From Gammaproteobacteria bacterium (lineage in GTDB: Bacteria; Pseudomonadota; Gammaproteobacteria; DRLM01), in NCBI GenBank assembly GCA_015490395.1, contig WFXX01000231.1, forward strand, positions 1-9,643: 9,643 bases of DNA, read 5' to 3'. Within the stretch, counting starts at the first letter, position 1. The number at the start of each line of letters is the position of its first letter. The notes beneath the pieces are model-generated. The model made no database searches. It was not told the DNA's origin and saw only the letters and a list, made by a program, of their open reading frames with translations. A program made the translations under genes and the position numbers. Of this stretch, positions 1 through 7,300 are shown piece after piece.

Positions 1-1178
1 ACCCACCCCTCCGGGCGGCCGCTGGCCAGCAGGGCGGCCCGCGCCACCAGGTCCTCGGGATCGGCAGGGTGCAAATCCTCGGGCACGCGCTGGCCGTCGC
101 TGACGCAGAGCACGGGCAGGCGGTGGCGGATGACCACCTCCAGGAGCCCGCCCAGGGCAGTGGCCTCGTCCAGCTTGGTAAGGACGCAGCCCTCCAGGGG
201 CACGCGCCCGAAGGCCCGTACCACCTCGTCCAGGGCCGCAGGGGCGGCGGTAGCCGCCAGCACCAGGTAGCTGCGCACCCGGGCCCCGGCCCCGTGCAGC
301 AGCCCCAGCTGCTCGCCCAGCCGCAGGTCCCGCTGACCCATGCCGGCGGTGTCCACCAGGACCAGCTCCCGGTCCGCCAGCTCGTCCAGGAGGGCCGCCA
401 GCTCGGGGGCGTCGCGGGCCACCCGCACGGGCACGTCCAGCAGGCGGCCGTAGGTGCGCAGCTGCTCGTGCGCGGCCACGCGGAAGTTGTCCGTGGTCAC
501 CAGGGCGATGCGCCGCACCCCCCGGCGCAGGGCGAAACGGGCGGCCAGCTTGGCCACCGTGGTGGTCTTGCCCACGCCGGTGGGCCCCAGCAGGGCCACC
601 ACGCCGCCGCTGTCCAGGGGATCGTCGCGGCCGAGGGGGATGCGCCGGGCCAGAGCCCGCAGGGCTTCCTGCCAGGCCCGCTCCGGGTCGTCCCCCGCAG
701 GCGGAAAGGGGCGCACCAGCTCGCGAGCCAGGCCCTCCTCCAGGCCCAGGCCCTGCAGCCGCCGCACCAGCTCGGCGTGCAGGGGCGCACGGTGGCGATA
801 GTCGCGCCACACCAGCTCGGCCAGCTGCCCCTCCACCATCCCCCGCAGCATGCTGAGCTCCCGACGCATCTCCTCCAGCAGCGCCTCGCGTCCCTGGAAC
901 GCTGCGAGCTCAGGCGCCTCCACCGGCCGGGGCGCAGGCCCCTCCGCCGAGGGGGCCGGACCACGGCCTTCCCCCCGCCCCTCGGACCCCTGCCCTCCGT
1001 TGTCGGCTGCCAAGGGGGCAGGGTTTAGGGCCTCCTCGTCGTAGTCCACCGCCGCCAGGATCTCCACGCCTTCGGGAACGCGTCGGTTGGACAGGATCAC
1101 CGCATCGGGACCCTGCTCCTCGCGCACCATGCGCAGGGCCTGCCTCACGTCGGGGGCCACGTAGCGCTTGATCTTCAT
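1..1178 (-). CDS. flhF: Flagellar placement GTPase FlhF (3' end cut by window edge)
   Basis: FlhF is an SRP-family GTPase (relative of Ffh and FtsY) that marks the pole where the flagellum is built and recruits early basal-body proteins. About 392 codons are visible and no stop is reached. The N-terminus (MKIKRYVAPDVRQALRMV) is the usual FlhF opening, followed by a Gly/Pro/Glu-rich linker at about residues 55-85 and a helical N domain. In the G domain I see the P-loop GPTGVGKT at residues 198-205, VTTDNFR around D230, AHEQLRTYGR at about 236-245, the DTAG motif from D276, and TKLDE at 334-338. The closing GQRVPEDLHPADPEDLV is typical of the last 30 residues of the family, so only a few codons should be missing. 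The ATG at 1178 follows TAAGGAGG with a 4-base spacing. It lies 28 bases after flhA, so it is probably in the same transcript. The linker is rather short, otherwise nothing is unusual. Confidence 0.95.
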   Translation of the reverse strand, partial: MKIKRYVAPDVRQALRMVREEQGPDAVILSNRRVPEGVEILAAVDYDEEALNPAPLAADNGGQGSEGRGEGRGPAPSAEGPAPRPVEAPELAAFQGREALLEEMRRELSMLRGMVEGQLAELVWRDYRHRAPLHAELVRRLQGLGLEEGLARELVRPFPPAGDDPERAWQEALRALARRIPLGRDDPLDSGGVVALLGPTGVGKTTTVAKLAARFALRRGVRRIALVTTDNFRVAAHEQLRTYGRLLDVPVRVARDAPELAALLDELADRELVLVDTAGMGQRDLRLGEQLGLLHGAGARVRSYLVLAATAAPAALDEVVRAFGRVPLEGCVLTKLDEATALGGLLEVVIRHRLPVLCVSDGQRVPEDLHPADPEDLVARAALLASGRPEGW

Positions 1179-1206
1179 CCTCCCTCCTTACGGGATCCGG
1201 CGCCCT

Positions 1207-3327
1207 TCAGCCCCCCACCGTGGCCACCACGCGCAGCCGCTTGCTCTCGGGCAGCTCGTTGTAGGCCAAGACATGGAGGGTCCCGAGGCCGTGGCGGGCG
1301 AAGCGGGCCAGGGTCGGGCGCAGCGCGGGGGACACCAGCAGAACGGCGGGCTCGCCCTGGGCCTCCTGGCGGCGCACCGCCTCCTGGAGGGCCTGGTGGA
1401 GCTTCTCGGCCAGGCCGGGCTCCACCACCGCTTGACCGTCTCCGGCCTGCAGGGAGTTTTGCAAGAGCTGTTCCAGTGCTGGATCCAGGGTGATAACCGG
1501 CAGCTCCTCGCGCATGCCGTTGATTCCCTGGACGATGGCCCTGCCCAGGGCCACCCGCACGCGCGCGGTGAGCTCGGCGGGGTCTTGACTGTGGGGGGCG
1601 TGGGCCGCCAAGGTCTCGGCGATGGTGCGAAGATCCCGGATGGGCACACGCTCGGCCAACAGGTTGCGGAGGACCTGCTGCACCACCGAGGCCGGCAGGA
1701 GCTTGGGCACCAGCTCCTCGGCCAGCTTGGGCGAGATGCGCGCCAGCTGCTCCAGCAGCCGCTGCACCTCCTCCCGGCCCAGCAGCTCGTGGGCGTGCTC
1801 CTGGACGATCTTGCTCAGGTGGGTGGCCACCACGGTGCTGGCATCCACCACGGTGTAGCCCAAGCCCTGGGCCTCCTCCCGCCGGGAGGGGTCGATCCAC
1901 ACCGCGGGCAGGCCGAAGGCGGGATCGCGCGTAGGGATGCCCTCCAGCTCGCCGTAGACCTGGCCCGGGTTGATGGCGAGCTCCTTCTGGGGGTGCACCT
2001 CCCCCTCGCCCATGGGCACGCCCAGGAGGGTGATGCGGTAGCCGTTGGGCGGCAGCTCGAGGTTGTCCCGAATGTGCACCGAGGGGATGAGGAAGCCCAG
2101 CTCCTGAGTGAGCTTGCGCCGCACGCCGCGGATGCGCGCCAGCAACGCCCCACCCTGCTCCCTGTCCACCAGGGGGATGAGCCGGTAGCCCACCTCCAGG
2201 CCGATGGGGTCCACCGGCTCCAGCTCCTCCCAGCCCAGCTCTCCGCCCTCGGGCTGGGACTGGGGTGGAGTCTCGGGCTTGGGCTCGGGCTCTTGTGCCG
2301 CGGCGGCGGCCCGCCGGCGGGCCAGGAGCCAAGCGCCGACACCGGCGGCGGACCCCAGGCCCAGGAAGACCAGGTTGGGCATCCCGGGCACCAGCCCCAG
2401 CACCGCCAGCACGGCACCGGTCACCGCCAAGGGTTGCGGGCTGGCCAGGAGCTGGCCGGCCACGGCCTGGCCCATGGGCTGCTCGCCCGAGACGCGGGTG
2501 ACCATGATGGCGGCGGCAGTGGACAGCAGCAGGGAGGGAATCTGGGCCACCAGGCCATCGCCGATGGTCAGCAGCACGTAGGTGCGACCGGCCTCGGCCA
2601 GGGGCATCTCGTGCTGCAGCACGCCCACGGCCAGGCCGCCCAGGATGTTGATGAGCAGGATCAGGATGCCGGCCACGGCGTCCCCGCGGACGAACTTGCT
2701 CGCCCCGTCCATGGCCCCGTAGAAGTCGGCCTCGCGGGCGATCTCCTCTCGGCGGGCCTTGGCCTCCTCCTGGCCGATGATGCCGGCGTTGAGGTCGGCG
2801 TCGATGGCCATCTGCTTGCCGGGCATGGCATCCAGGGTGAAGCGGGCGCTGACCTCGGAGACCCGCCCGGCGCCCTTGGTGACCACCACGAAGTTGATGA
2901 TCACCAGGATGGCGAAGACCACCATGCCCACCGCGTAGCTGCCCCCCACCACGAACTCGCCGAAGGCCTGGATGACCCGGCCGGCGGCATCGGTCCCGGT
3001 GTGCCCCTCGAGCAGCACCACGCGGGTGGAGGCGATGTTCAGCGACAGCCGCAGTAGGGTGGCCACCAGGAGCACCGTGGGAAAGGTGGCGAAGTGCAAC
3101 GGTCGCTCGGTGTAGACCGCCGCCAGCAGCACCAGAAGCGAGAGGGCGATGTTGAAGGTGAAGAGCACGTCCAGGACAGGCGCCGGCAGAGGCAGCACCA
3201 GCATGGCCAGCATCGTCAGCAGCAGCAGGGGGGTGCCCAGCCCGCCCCGCAGCGCCGCACGCCAGCCCCCACCGGCTGCCGCGCCGGCGGCTCTTCCGGC
3301 GCCGGTCCCGCTCATGGCCTGGCTCAT
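1207..3327 (-). CDS. flhA: Flagellar type III export apparatus protein FlhA
   Basis: FlhA is the large inner-membrane export-gate protein. Nine copies form a ring whose cytoplasmic domains receive substrates and chaperones, and whose membrane part couples export to proton flow. The 706 residues match the usual length of about 690-710. Residues about 30-335 carry the hydrophobic segments. Between them is the cytoplasmic loop with the FHIPEP family block (RVSEVSARFTLDAMPGKQMA, residues 155-174) and FVRGDAVAG, where D216 corresponds to the aspartate implicated in proton coupling (D208 in Salmonella). Residues about 338-375 form an Ala/Pro/Glu-rich linker, and the soluble C-terminal domain runs from about 376 to 706. 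The chosen ATG has a GAGGAGGA Shine-Dalgarno about 8 bases upstream; a second ATG at codon 5 is possible. The gene starts 26 bases after flhB. There is no room for a separate promoter in that gap, unlike Pseudomonas, where flhA is transcribed separately. Confidence 0.97.
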   Translation of the reverse strand: MSQAMSGTGAGRAAGAAAGGGWRAALRGGLGTPLLLLTMLAMLVLPLPAPVLDVLFTFNIALSLLVLLAAVYTERPLHFATFPTVLLVATLLRLSLNIASTRVVLLEGHTGTDAAGRVIQAFGEFVVGGSYAVGMVVFAILVIINFVVVTKGAGRVSEVSARFTLDAMPGKQMAIDADLNAGIIGQEEAKARREEIAREADFYGAMDGASKFVRGDAVAGILILLINILGGLAVGVLQHEMPLAEAGRTYVLLTIGDGLVAQIPSLLLSTAAAIMVTRVSGEQPMGQAVAGQLLASPQPLAVTGAVLAVLGLVPGMPNLVFLGLGSAAGVGAWLLARRRAAAAAQEPEPKPETPPQSQPEGGELGWEELEPVDPIGLEVGYRLIPLVDREQGGALLARIRGVRRKLTQELGFLIPSVHIRDNLELPPNGYRITLLGVPMGEGEVHPQKELAINPGQVYGELEGIPTRDPAFGLPAVWIDPSRREEAQGLGYTVVDASTVVATHLSKIVQEHAHELLGREEVQRLLEQLARISPKLAEELVPKLLPASVVQQVLRNLLAERVPIRDLRTIAETLAAHAPHSQDPAELTARVRVALGRAIVQGINGMREELPVITLDPALEQLLQNSLQAGDGQAVVEPGLAEKLHQALQEAVRRQEAQGEPAVLLVSPALRPTLARFARHGLGTLHVLAYNELPESKRLRVVATVGG

Positions 3328-3353
3328 GGCTCGCTCTCCTCCTCAGGGACGGC

Positions 3354-4469
3354 TCAGCGCCGCAGCTCCTCGGGCACCGGGACGTCGGGCAGCTCCACCT
3401 CTTCGACCTCCCCGCCGGCGGCGCGCAGCTGCCAGACGTAGGCCAGCACCTGCGCCACCGCGCGGTAGAGACCCACGGGGATGGGCCGCTCCAGCTCGGT
3501 GCTGTAGTAGAGGGCCCGCGCCAGCACGGGCGAGTGCACCTGGGGCACGCCGTGCTCACGGGCGATGCGGCGAATGTGCAGGGCCACCAGGTCGGTGCCC
3601 TTGGCCACCACCACGGGGGCGGCCATGCGCCGCTCGTCGTAGCGCAGGGCCACGGCGTAGTGGGTGGGGTTGGTGATGACCACGTCCGCCTTGGGCACCT
3701 CGGCCATCATCCGCCGCTGGGCCTGCTCCATCTGCAGGCGGCGGATGCGGGCGCGCACCTCCGGGCTGCCCTCGGTCTGCTTGTGCTCCTCCTTGACCTC
3801 CTGGCGGGTCATGCGCAGCTGCCGCTGATGGCTCCAGAGCTGATAGGGGACATCCACCACGGCCACCAGGAGGAGGGAGGCGCTCAGCGCCAGGAAGGCC
3901 CAGGCCAGGAGGCGCCCGGCCTCGGCGAGGGCCGCGCCGGTGGGCAGGTTCCCCAGAGCGAGCAGGGCAGAGGCCTCCCACTGCAGGACCCACCAGGTCA
4001 CCCAAGCCACCAGGGCCAGCTTGAGCAGGGCCTTGCCCAGCTCCACCAGGCCGCGCCAGGAGAGGATCCGCTGCAGGCCCTTGATGGGGTCGAGCTTGCT
4101 CCAGCGGGGCTGGAGGGCCTGGGCGCTGTAGTTGAAGCCGCCCACAGCCACCGTGCCGACCACCGCCGCCAGGGCCAGGAGGCCGAGGAGGGGGGCCACC
4201 GCCAGGAAGCCCCGGCCCACCGCTTGGCCCAGGTGGGCCAGGAGGGCCGTGGGGTCGGCCAGGGCCGCAGGGTCCCCCCGCAGACCGGCCTCCATGAGCG
4301 CGGCCAGCTCACGGCCCAGCTGCGGCCCGCCCACCAGGAGCATGCCGGCGGCAGCGAGCAGCATCAGGGCCGTGGCCAGCTCCCGGGAGCGGGGCACCTG
4401 CCCCTTGCGCCGGGCCTCCTCCAGGCGCTTGGGCGTCGCCCGTTCGGTGCGCTCCTGGTGCTCGGCCAC
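3354..4469 (-). CDS. flhB: Flagellar export gate and substrate-specificity switch FlhB
   Basis: FlhB wraps the FliPQR pore and switches export from rod/hook to filament substrates after signalling by FliK. The protein has 371 residues, normal for the family. The basic N-terminus (ERTERATPKRLEEARRKGQV) is the standard FlhB opening. About four membrane segments follow at roughly 33-50, 88-112, 140-165 and 185-208, then a charged linker (QEVKEEHKQTEGSPEVRARI). The self-cleavage motif NPTH is at residues 267-270, so the protein should cut itself between N267 and P268. The downstream AAPVVVAKGTDLVALHIR and LARALYYSTELERPIPVGLY are conserved in the cytoplasmic domain, and the end is an acidic/proline tail. 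The start is GTG, preceded by GGGAGG with 7-base spacing, only 3 bases after the fliR stop. The start is well supported because the family N-terminus begins exactly here. Confidence 0.97.
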   Translation of the reverse strand: MAEHQERTERATPKRLEEARRKGQVPRSRELATALMLLAAAGMLLVGGPQLGRELAALMEAGLRGDPAALADPTALLAHLGQAVGRGFLAVAPLLGLLALAAVVGTVAVGGFNYSAQALQPRWSKLDPIKGLQRILSWRGLVELGKALLKLALVAWVTWWVLQWEASALLALGNLPTGAALAEAGRLLAWAFLALSASLLLVAVVDVPYQLWSHQRQLRMTRQEVKEEHKQTEGSPEVRARIRRLQMEQAQRRMMAEVPKADVVITNPTHYAVALRYDERRMAAPVVVAKGTDLVALHIRRIAREHGVPQVHSPVLARALYYSTELERPIPVGLYRAVAQVLAYVWQLRAAGGEVEEVELPDVPVPEELRR

Positions 4470-4472
4470 CGC

Positions 4473-5246
4473 TCAGCCTCCCGCCACCCGCTCCAGCATC
4501 CCGAAGGCCTCGCCGGCCAGATCGAGGAAGCGCGGGCCGAAGGCCGGCAGGCCGGCCAGCAGCACCACGAAGCCGAACAGGATGGCCAGGGGGAAGCCCA
4601 CCGCGAAGATGTTCACCTGGGGGGCGGCCCGGGTGATGACCCCGAAGGCGATGTTGACCAGCAGCAGGGCGGCCACCGTGGGCAGGGCCACGGCCAGGGC
4701 CCCGGCGAAGACCCAGTCGCCCCAGGTGGCCAGGTCCCAGTAGCGCCCGGCGGCCAGGGCGGCCTCCCCCACCGGGAGGGTGTGCAGGCTCTCGGCCAGG
4801 ATGCGCACCAGGGTCAGGTGCCCGTCGAAGGCCAGGAACAGGAGGGTGGCCACCAGCACGTAGAGCTGGCCCACCACCGGCACCTGGACGCCGTTCTGAG
4901 GGTCCACCATGGCGGCGAAGCCCAGGCCCATGCTCTGGGCGGCGAGCTGACCGCCTACCACCAAGGCGGTGAACAGGAGCTGCATGCCAAAGCCCAGGGC
5001 CAACCCGATGAGGAGCTGCTGGGCCAGGATGAGCACCGCTTCGGGCGAGAGGGGCTCGACGCGGGGCAGGGGCGGGGCCAGCGGGGCCACCGCGGCGGTC
5101 AGCGCCAGGGCCACGACCAGCCGCACCCGGGCCGGCACCGAGCGGCTGCCGAAGAGCGGGGCCACGGCCAGGCAGGCGGCGATGCGGGTGAAGGGCCAGA
5201 AGTACTGCCCGATCCAGGCGGTGAGCTCCTCGGCGCGCAGCTCCAT
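4473..5246 (-). CDS. fliR: Flagellar export gate protein FliR
   Basis: FliR is the single-copy subunit of the FliP5-FliQ4-FliR1 pore complex in the inner membrane of the basal body. The 257 residues fit the family. It is strongly hydrophobic, with several long membrane-inserted helices. Recognisable blocks are WIGQYFWPFTRI near the N-terminus, the plug-loop region MGLGFAAMVDPQNGVQVP at residues 106-123, and the C-terminal signature RAAPQVNIFAVGFPLAILFG at 206-225. I chose the ATG at 5246 because GGAG lies 7 bases upstream and the protein then starts as FliR proteins usually do (MELRAEELTAW). An in-frame ATG at 5270 would overlap the fliQ stop as ATGA and add eight Arg-rich residues, but it has no Shine-Dalgarno. 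Translational coupling from that upstream start cannot be excluded. Confidence 0.95.
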   Translation of the reverse strand: MELRAEELTAWIGQYFWPFTRIAACLAVAPLFGSRSVPARVRLVVALALTAAVAPLAPPLPRVEPLSPEAVLILAQQLLIGLALGFGMQLLFTALVVGGQLAAQSMGLGFAAMVDPQNGVQVPVVGQLYVLVATLLFLAFDGHLTLVRILAESLHTLPVGEAALAAGRYWDLATWGDWVFAGALAVALPTVAALLLVNIAFGVITRAAPQVNIFAVGFPLAILFGFVVLLAGLPAFGPRFLDLAGEAFGMLERVAGG

Positions 5247-5253
5247 CGCCCTG

Positions 5254-5257
5254 CTCC
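5254..5257 (-). promoter_or_regulatory. Shine-Dalgarno favouring the downstream fliR start
   Basis: GGAG seven bases before the ATG at 5246; the upstream ATG at 5270 has no purine-rich site. This is the basis for choosing the shorter FliR. Confidence 0.5.
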
Positions 5258-5266
5258 GGCCCCGCC

Positions 5267-5536
5267 TCATCCGATGAGGGCCGGGATGTCCGTCAGCAGC
5301 CGCTGGGTGTAGTCCACCAGCAGCTTGAGGATCCAGGGCCCAGCCAGCAGCAGCACGGCGAAGGTCACCAGCAGCTTGGGGATGAAGCTGAGGGTCATCT
5401 CGTTGATCTGCGTGGCCGCCTGGAAGATGCTCACCAGCAGGCCCACCAGCAGGGCTGGGACCAGGAGCACGGCCACCAGCAGCGTGGAGAGCTCCAGGGC
5501 CTGCTGGGCGACGGCGAGGATGGCGGCGCTGTCCAC
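5267..5536 (-). CDS. fliQ: Flagellar export gate protein FliQ
   Basis: FliQ is the small two-helix subunit that packs around FliP and FliR in the export gate. The 89 residues are exactly the normal size. There are two hydrophobic segments, about residues 15-38 and 53-76, joined by the conserved cytoplasmic loop QAATQINEMTLSFIPKLL, the family hallmark. The C-terminus (DYTQRLLTDIPALIG) is also typical. The start is a GTG at 5536. GAGGGG about 6 bases upstream overlaps the fliP stop codon, and the gap to fliP is 10 bases, so translation is probably coupled. The stop is 20 bases before the preferred fliR start. Confidence 0.97.
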   Translation of the reverse strand: MDSAAILAVAQQALELSTLLVAVLLVPALLVGLLVSIFQAATQINEMTLSFIPKLLVTFAVLLLAGPWILKLLVDYTQRLLTDIPALIG

Positions 5537-5546
5537 GGCGTGCCCC

Positions 5547-6314
5547 TCAGCGGTAGAAGCTGGAGGCCAGGGTCCCCAGCACCAGGGTCCAGCCGTCCAC
5601 CAGGACGAAGAGCATGATCTTGAAGGGCAGGGAGATGATGAGGGGTGAGAGCATCATCATGCCCATGGCCATGAGGACGCTGGCCACCACCAGATCGATG
5701 ACCAGGAAGGGGACGAAGATCAGGAAGCCGATCTGGAAGGCGGTCTTGAGCTCGGAGGTCACGAAGGCCGGCACCAGCACCGAGAGGGGGGCCTCCTCGA
5801 GGGGCAGGTCCTCCTTGCCGGCCAGCTCCAGGAACAGGGCCAGGTCCGCCTCCCGGGTCTGGGCCAGCATGAACTGCCGCAGAGGCCGCCCTGCCTGCTC
5901 CAGGGCCTGCGGCAAGGTAGCCCGGTCCTCCAGGTAGGGGCGCACGCCCTGCTGGTAGGCCTGGTCGAAGACAGGAGCCATGACGAAGGCGGTCAGGAAC
6001 AGGGCCATGCCCACCAGGAGCTGGTTGGGCGGCACCTGCTGGGTGCCCAGGGCCTGGCGCAGCAGGGCCAGGACGATGACGATGCGGGTGAAGGAGGTCA
6101 TGGTGAGCAGCGCTGCCGGCAGGAGGGTCAGCAGCGTCATCAGGATGAGCACCTGGAGGCTCACCGAGTAGCTCTGCCCTCCGTCCGGGGAGGTGGTCAC
6201 CGTCACCGCCTCCAGGCCGGCACCCCAGGCAGCCTGTGCCCAGCAGGCGAGGGCCCCGCCGCCGAGGCCCCAGGCCACGGCGGCGCGCGCCCATCCTCGC
6301 TGCCTGCCCCTCAC
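5547..6314 (-). CDS. fliP: Flagellar export gate protein FliP
   Basis: FliP forms the five-subunit core of the flagellar export pore. With the GTG start at 6314 it has 255 residues, normal for the family. The first 31 or so residues look like a cleavable signal peptide (basic start, hydrophobic stretch, Ala-rich AQAAWGAG cleavage zone), as in other gammaproteobacterial FliP. Family signatures are ILMTLLTLLPAALLTMTSFT, the LLRQALGTQQVPPNQLLVG block at about 84-102, ALFLTAFVMAP, and the periplasmic part rich in charged residues (about 118-175). The Met-rich MAMGMMMLSP at about 215-224 matches the methionine gasket that seals the pore. The start GTG overlaps the fliO stop as GTGA. GGGGGAGG with 7-base spacing supports it over the open frame continuing to 6644, whose extra N-terminus is a Gly/Pro/Ala-rich shadow of fliO. 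Confidence 0.96.
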   Translation of the reverse strand: MRGRQRGWARAAVAWGLGGGALACWAQAAWGAGLEAVTVTTSPDGGQSYSVSLQVLILMTLLTLLPAALLTMTSFTRIVIVLALLRQALGTQQVPPNQLLVGMALFLTAFVMAPVFDQAYQQGVRPYLEDRATLPQALEQAGRPLRQFMLAQTREADLALFLELAGKEDLPLEEAPLSVLVPAFVTSELKTAFQIGFLIFVPFLVIDLVVASVLMAMGMMMLSPLIISLPFKIMLFVLVDGWTLVLGTLASSFYR

Positions 6315-6751
6315 GGCCGGTCCTCCCCCTCGTGCCGCCGCTCCAGGGCGGCGCGCAGGGCACGGGCGAAGCCCGCCCCCTCCCCCCGGGTCGGCGCCTC
6401 CAGGGGCAGGGGCTCCTCCAGCACGTGCACCGTCTGCACCCGCCCCGGGGCCACCCCCAGCAGGAGCTGCCGCCGGCCCACCTGCACCAGCACCAGGCGC
6501 TCGCGCGCCCCTAGGGACAGGCCCCCCAGCACCCGGAGGCTCCCGCTGGCCACAGTGAGATGGCCGGTGAGGCGCCGCCAGGCCCAGGCCAACAAGAAGA
6601 CCAGCAGCAGGACGGCGGCCAGGCCCAGGGCGGCCTGCAGCCACTGCCCCATGGGCAGGGCCTCGGGCGGCGCGACGGGGCGGGCCGCCTCGCCCGCCGT
6701 GACGGGGAAGGCGGGCAGGAGAGCGATGAACCAGGGAACGATGCGCGCCAT
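6311..6751 (-). CDS. fliO: Flagellar biosynthesis protein FliO
   Basis: FliO is a poorly conserved inner-membrane protein that helps FliP assemble into its ring. The call rests on position between fliN and fliP, on size (146 residues) and on architecture. A signal-like N-terminus (MARIVPWFIALLPAFPVTAG) is followed by a Pro/Ala-rich stretch, one clear membrane helix at about residues 38-58 (LGLAAVLLLVFLLAWAWRRL), and a small cytoplasmic beta-rich domain containing GSLRVLGGLSLGARERLVLVQVGRRQLLLGVA, which is the FliO pattern. The C-terminus is charged. A GTG at 6763 overlapping the fliN stop would add four residues. I prefer the ATG at 6751 because GAGGTGATCC just upstream is complementary to the 3' end of 16S rRNA. 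The stop overlaps the fliP start by four bases. Confidence 0.9.
   Translation of the reverse strand: MARIVPWFIALLPAFPVTAGEAARPVAPPEALPMGQWLQAALGLAAVLLLVFLLAWAWRRLTGHLTVASGSLRVLGGLSLGARERLVLVQVGRRQLLLGVAPGRVQTVHVLEEPLPLEAPTRGEGAGFARALRAALERRHEGEDRP
6322..6326 (-). promoter_or_regulatory. Shine-Dalgarno that decides the fliP start
   Basis: GGAGG, inside a longer GGGGGAGG purine run and seven bases from the GTG at 6314, fixes the fliP start at the GTGA overlap with fliO. Confidence 0.65.
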
Positions 6752-6756
6752 GGCCC

Positions 6757-6766
6757 GGATCACCTC
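6757..6766 (-). promoter_or_regulatory. Shine-Dalgarno that decides the fliO start
   Basis: GAGGTGATCC is complementary over ten bases to the conserved 16S rRNA 3' end (GGATCACCTC), and lies five bases before the ATG at 6751. It contains the fliN stop TGA. The alternative GTG at 6763 has no such site. Part of the match is fixed by the fliN codons CTG-AGG-TGA, so the length of pairing is partly fortuitous. Confidence 0.55.
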
Positions 6767-7242
6767 AGGCGCTTGACCCGCTCGGCGGGGCTGACCACAT
6801 CGGTCATGCGAATGCCGAACTTGTCGTTGACCACCACCACCTCGCCATGGGCCACCAGGGTCCCGTTGACCAGCACGTCCATGGGCTCACCAGCCAGGCG
6901 GTCCAGCTCCACCACCGAGCCCTGGTTGAGCTGCAGCAGGTTGCGGATGCTCATGCGTGTGCGGCCGATCTCCACCGAGAGGGTGACCGGGATCTCCAGG
7001 ATCACGTCCAGGTTGGCGTCCTGCTCCCGCCCCGGGCCGGCGGCCGCAGGCTGCAGATCCTCGAAGCGGGCGGGCTCGGCTTGCGGCGCCTCGCCGTCCC
7101 CACCGCCGCCGCCTCCTTCCGCGGCCTGCTGCTCGGCCAGGGCCGCGGCCCAGGCGTCCTCCACAGCCTGCTCGTCGCTGCGGGCCTGGCGCTCCTCGGC
7201 GCTCTCGCTCTGCTGCCGGATCTCGTCGCTGGTCTCGCTCAT
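6760..7242 (-). CDS. fliN: Flagellar motor switch protein FliN
   Basis: FliN forms the base of the C-ring with FliM, carries torque and switching, and docks the export ATPase complex. From the ATG at 7242 it has 160 residues. The first 75 or so are acidic, Gln/Glu/Ala-rich and probably disordered, with a run of six glycines at about residues 43-48. The C-terminal SpoA domain (about 78-157) is highly conserved: NLDVILEIPVTLSVEIGRT, IRNLLQLNQGSVVELDRLAGEP, MDVLVNGTLVAHGEVVVVND and KFGIRMTDVVSPAERV. The chosen start has AGGAG 8 bases upstream. An earlier in-frame ATG at 7269 has no Shine-Dalgarno and would add nine residues. The gap to fliM is 58 bases, the largest inside the operon, and I see no hairpin or promoter in it. 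Confidence 0.97.
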   Translation of the reverse strand: MSETSDEIRQQSESAEERQARSDEQAVEDAWAAALAEQQAAEGGGGGGDGEAPQAEPARFEDLQPAAAGPGREQDANLDVILEIPVTLSVEIGRTRMSIRNLLQLNQGSVVELDRLAGEPMDVLVNGTLVAHGEVVVVNDKFGIRMTDVVSPAERVKRLR

Positions 7243-7300
7243 ATCGGGGGCTCCTGTGGGATGGACCATTTGGGATGGGCGACCGGTGCGGCACGAGGCC

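Noticed and set aside
69..1028. Plus-strand frame opposite flhF (319 codons), and a minus-strand frame at 497-964
   Set aside because: Both are out of frame with the clearly conserved FlhF GTPase motifs and have repetitive Arg/Gln/Pro composition.
1168..3057. Long open frame on the plus strand (629 codons) antisense to flhA
   Set aside because: Its product is low-complexity, rich in Gln, His, Gly and Leu, with no family resemblance. It arises because high-GC codon use in flhA suppresses stops on the other strand.
1175..3559. 794-codon minus-strand frame overlapping flhA and the end of flhB
   Set aside because: It is a second frame of the same strand, mostly Gly/Arg/Ala/Pro; FlhA in the other frame is conserved throughout.
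3534..5312. Long plus-strand open frame (592 codons) antisense to flhB and fliR
   Set aside because: Same compositional pattern (Gln/Gly/His-rich), spans two well-identified genes and has no convincing start context.
3354..6314. Possibility that the export genes belong to a virulence-type injectisome
   Set aside because: They sit with fliK, fliL, fliM, fliN, fliO and flhF in standard flagellar order and carry flagellar-type signatures; no needle, translocon or effector genes are present.
6315..6644. Extended FliP reading frame upstream of 6314
   Set aside because: The added 110 residues are a Gly/Pro/Ala shadow of fliO; the GTG at 6314 has a strong Shine-Dalgarno and gives normal family length.
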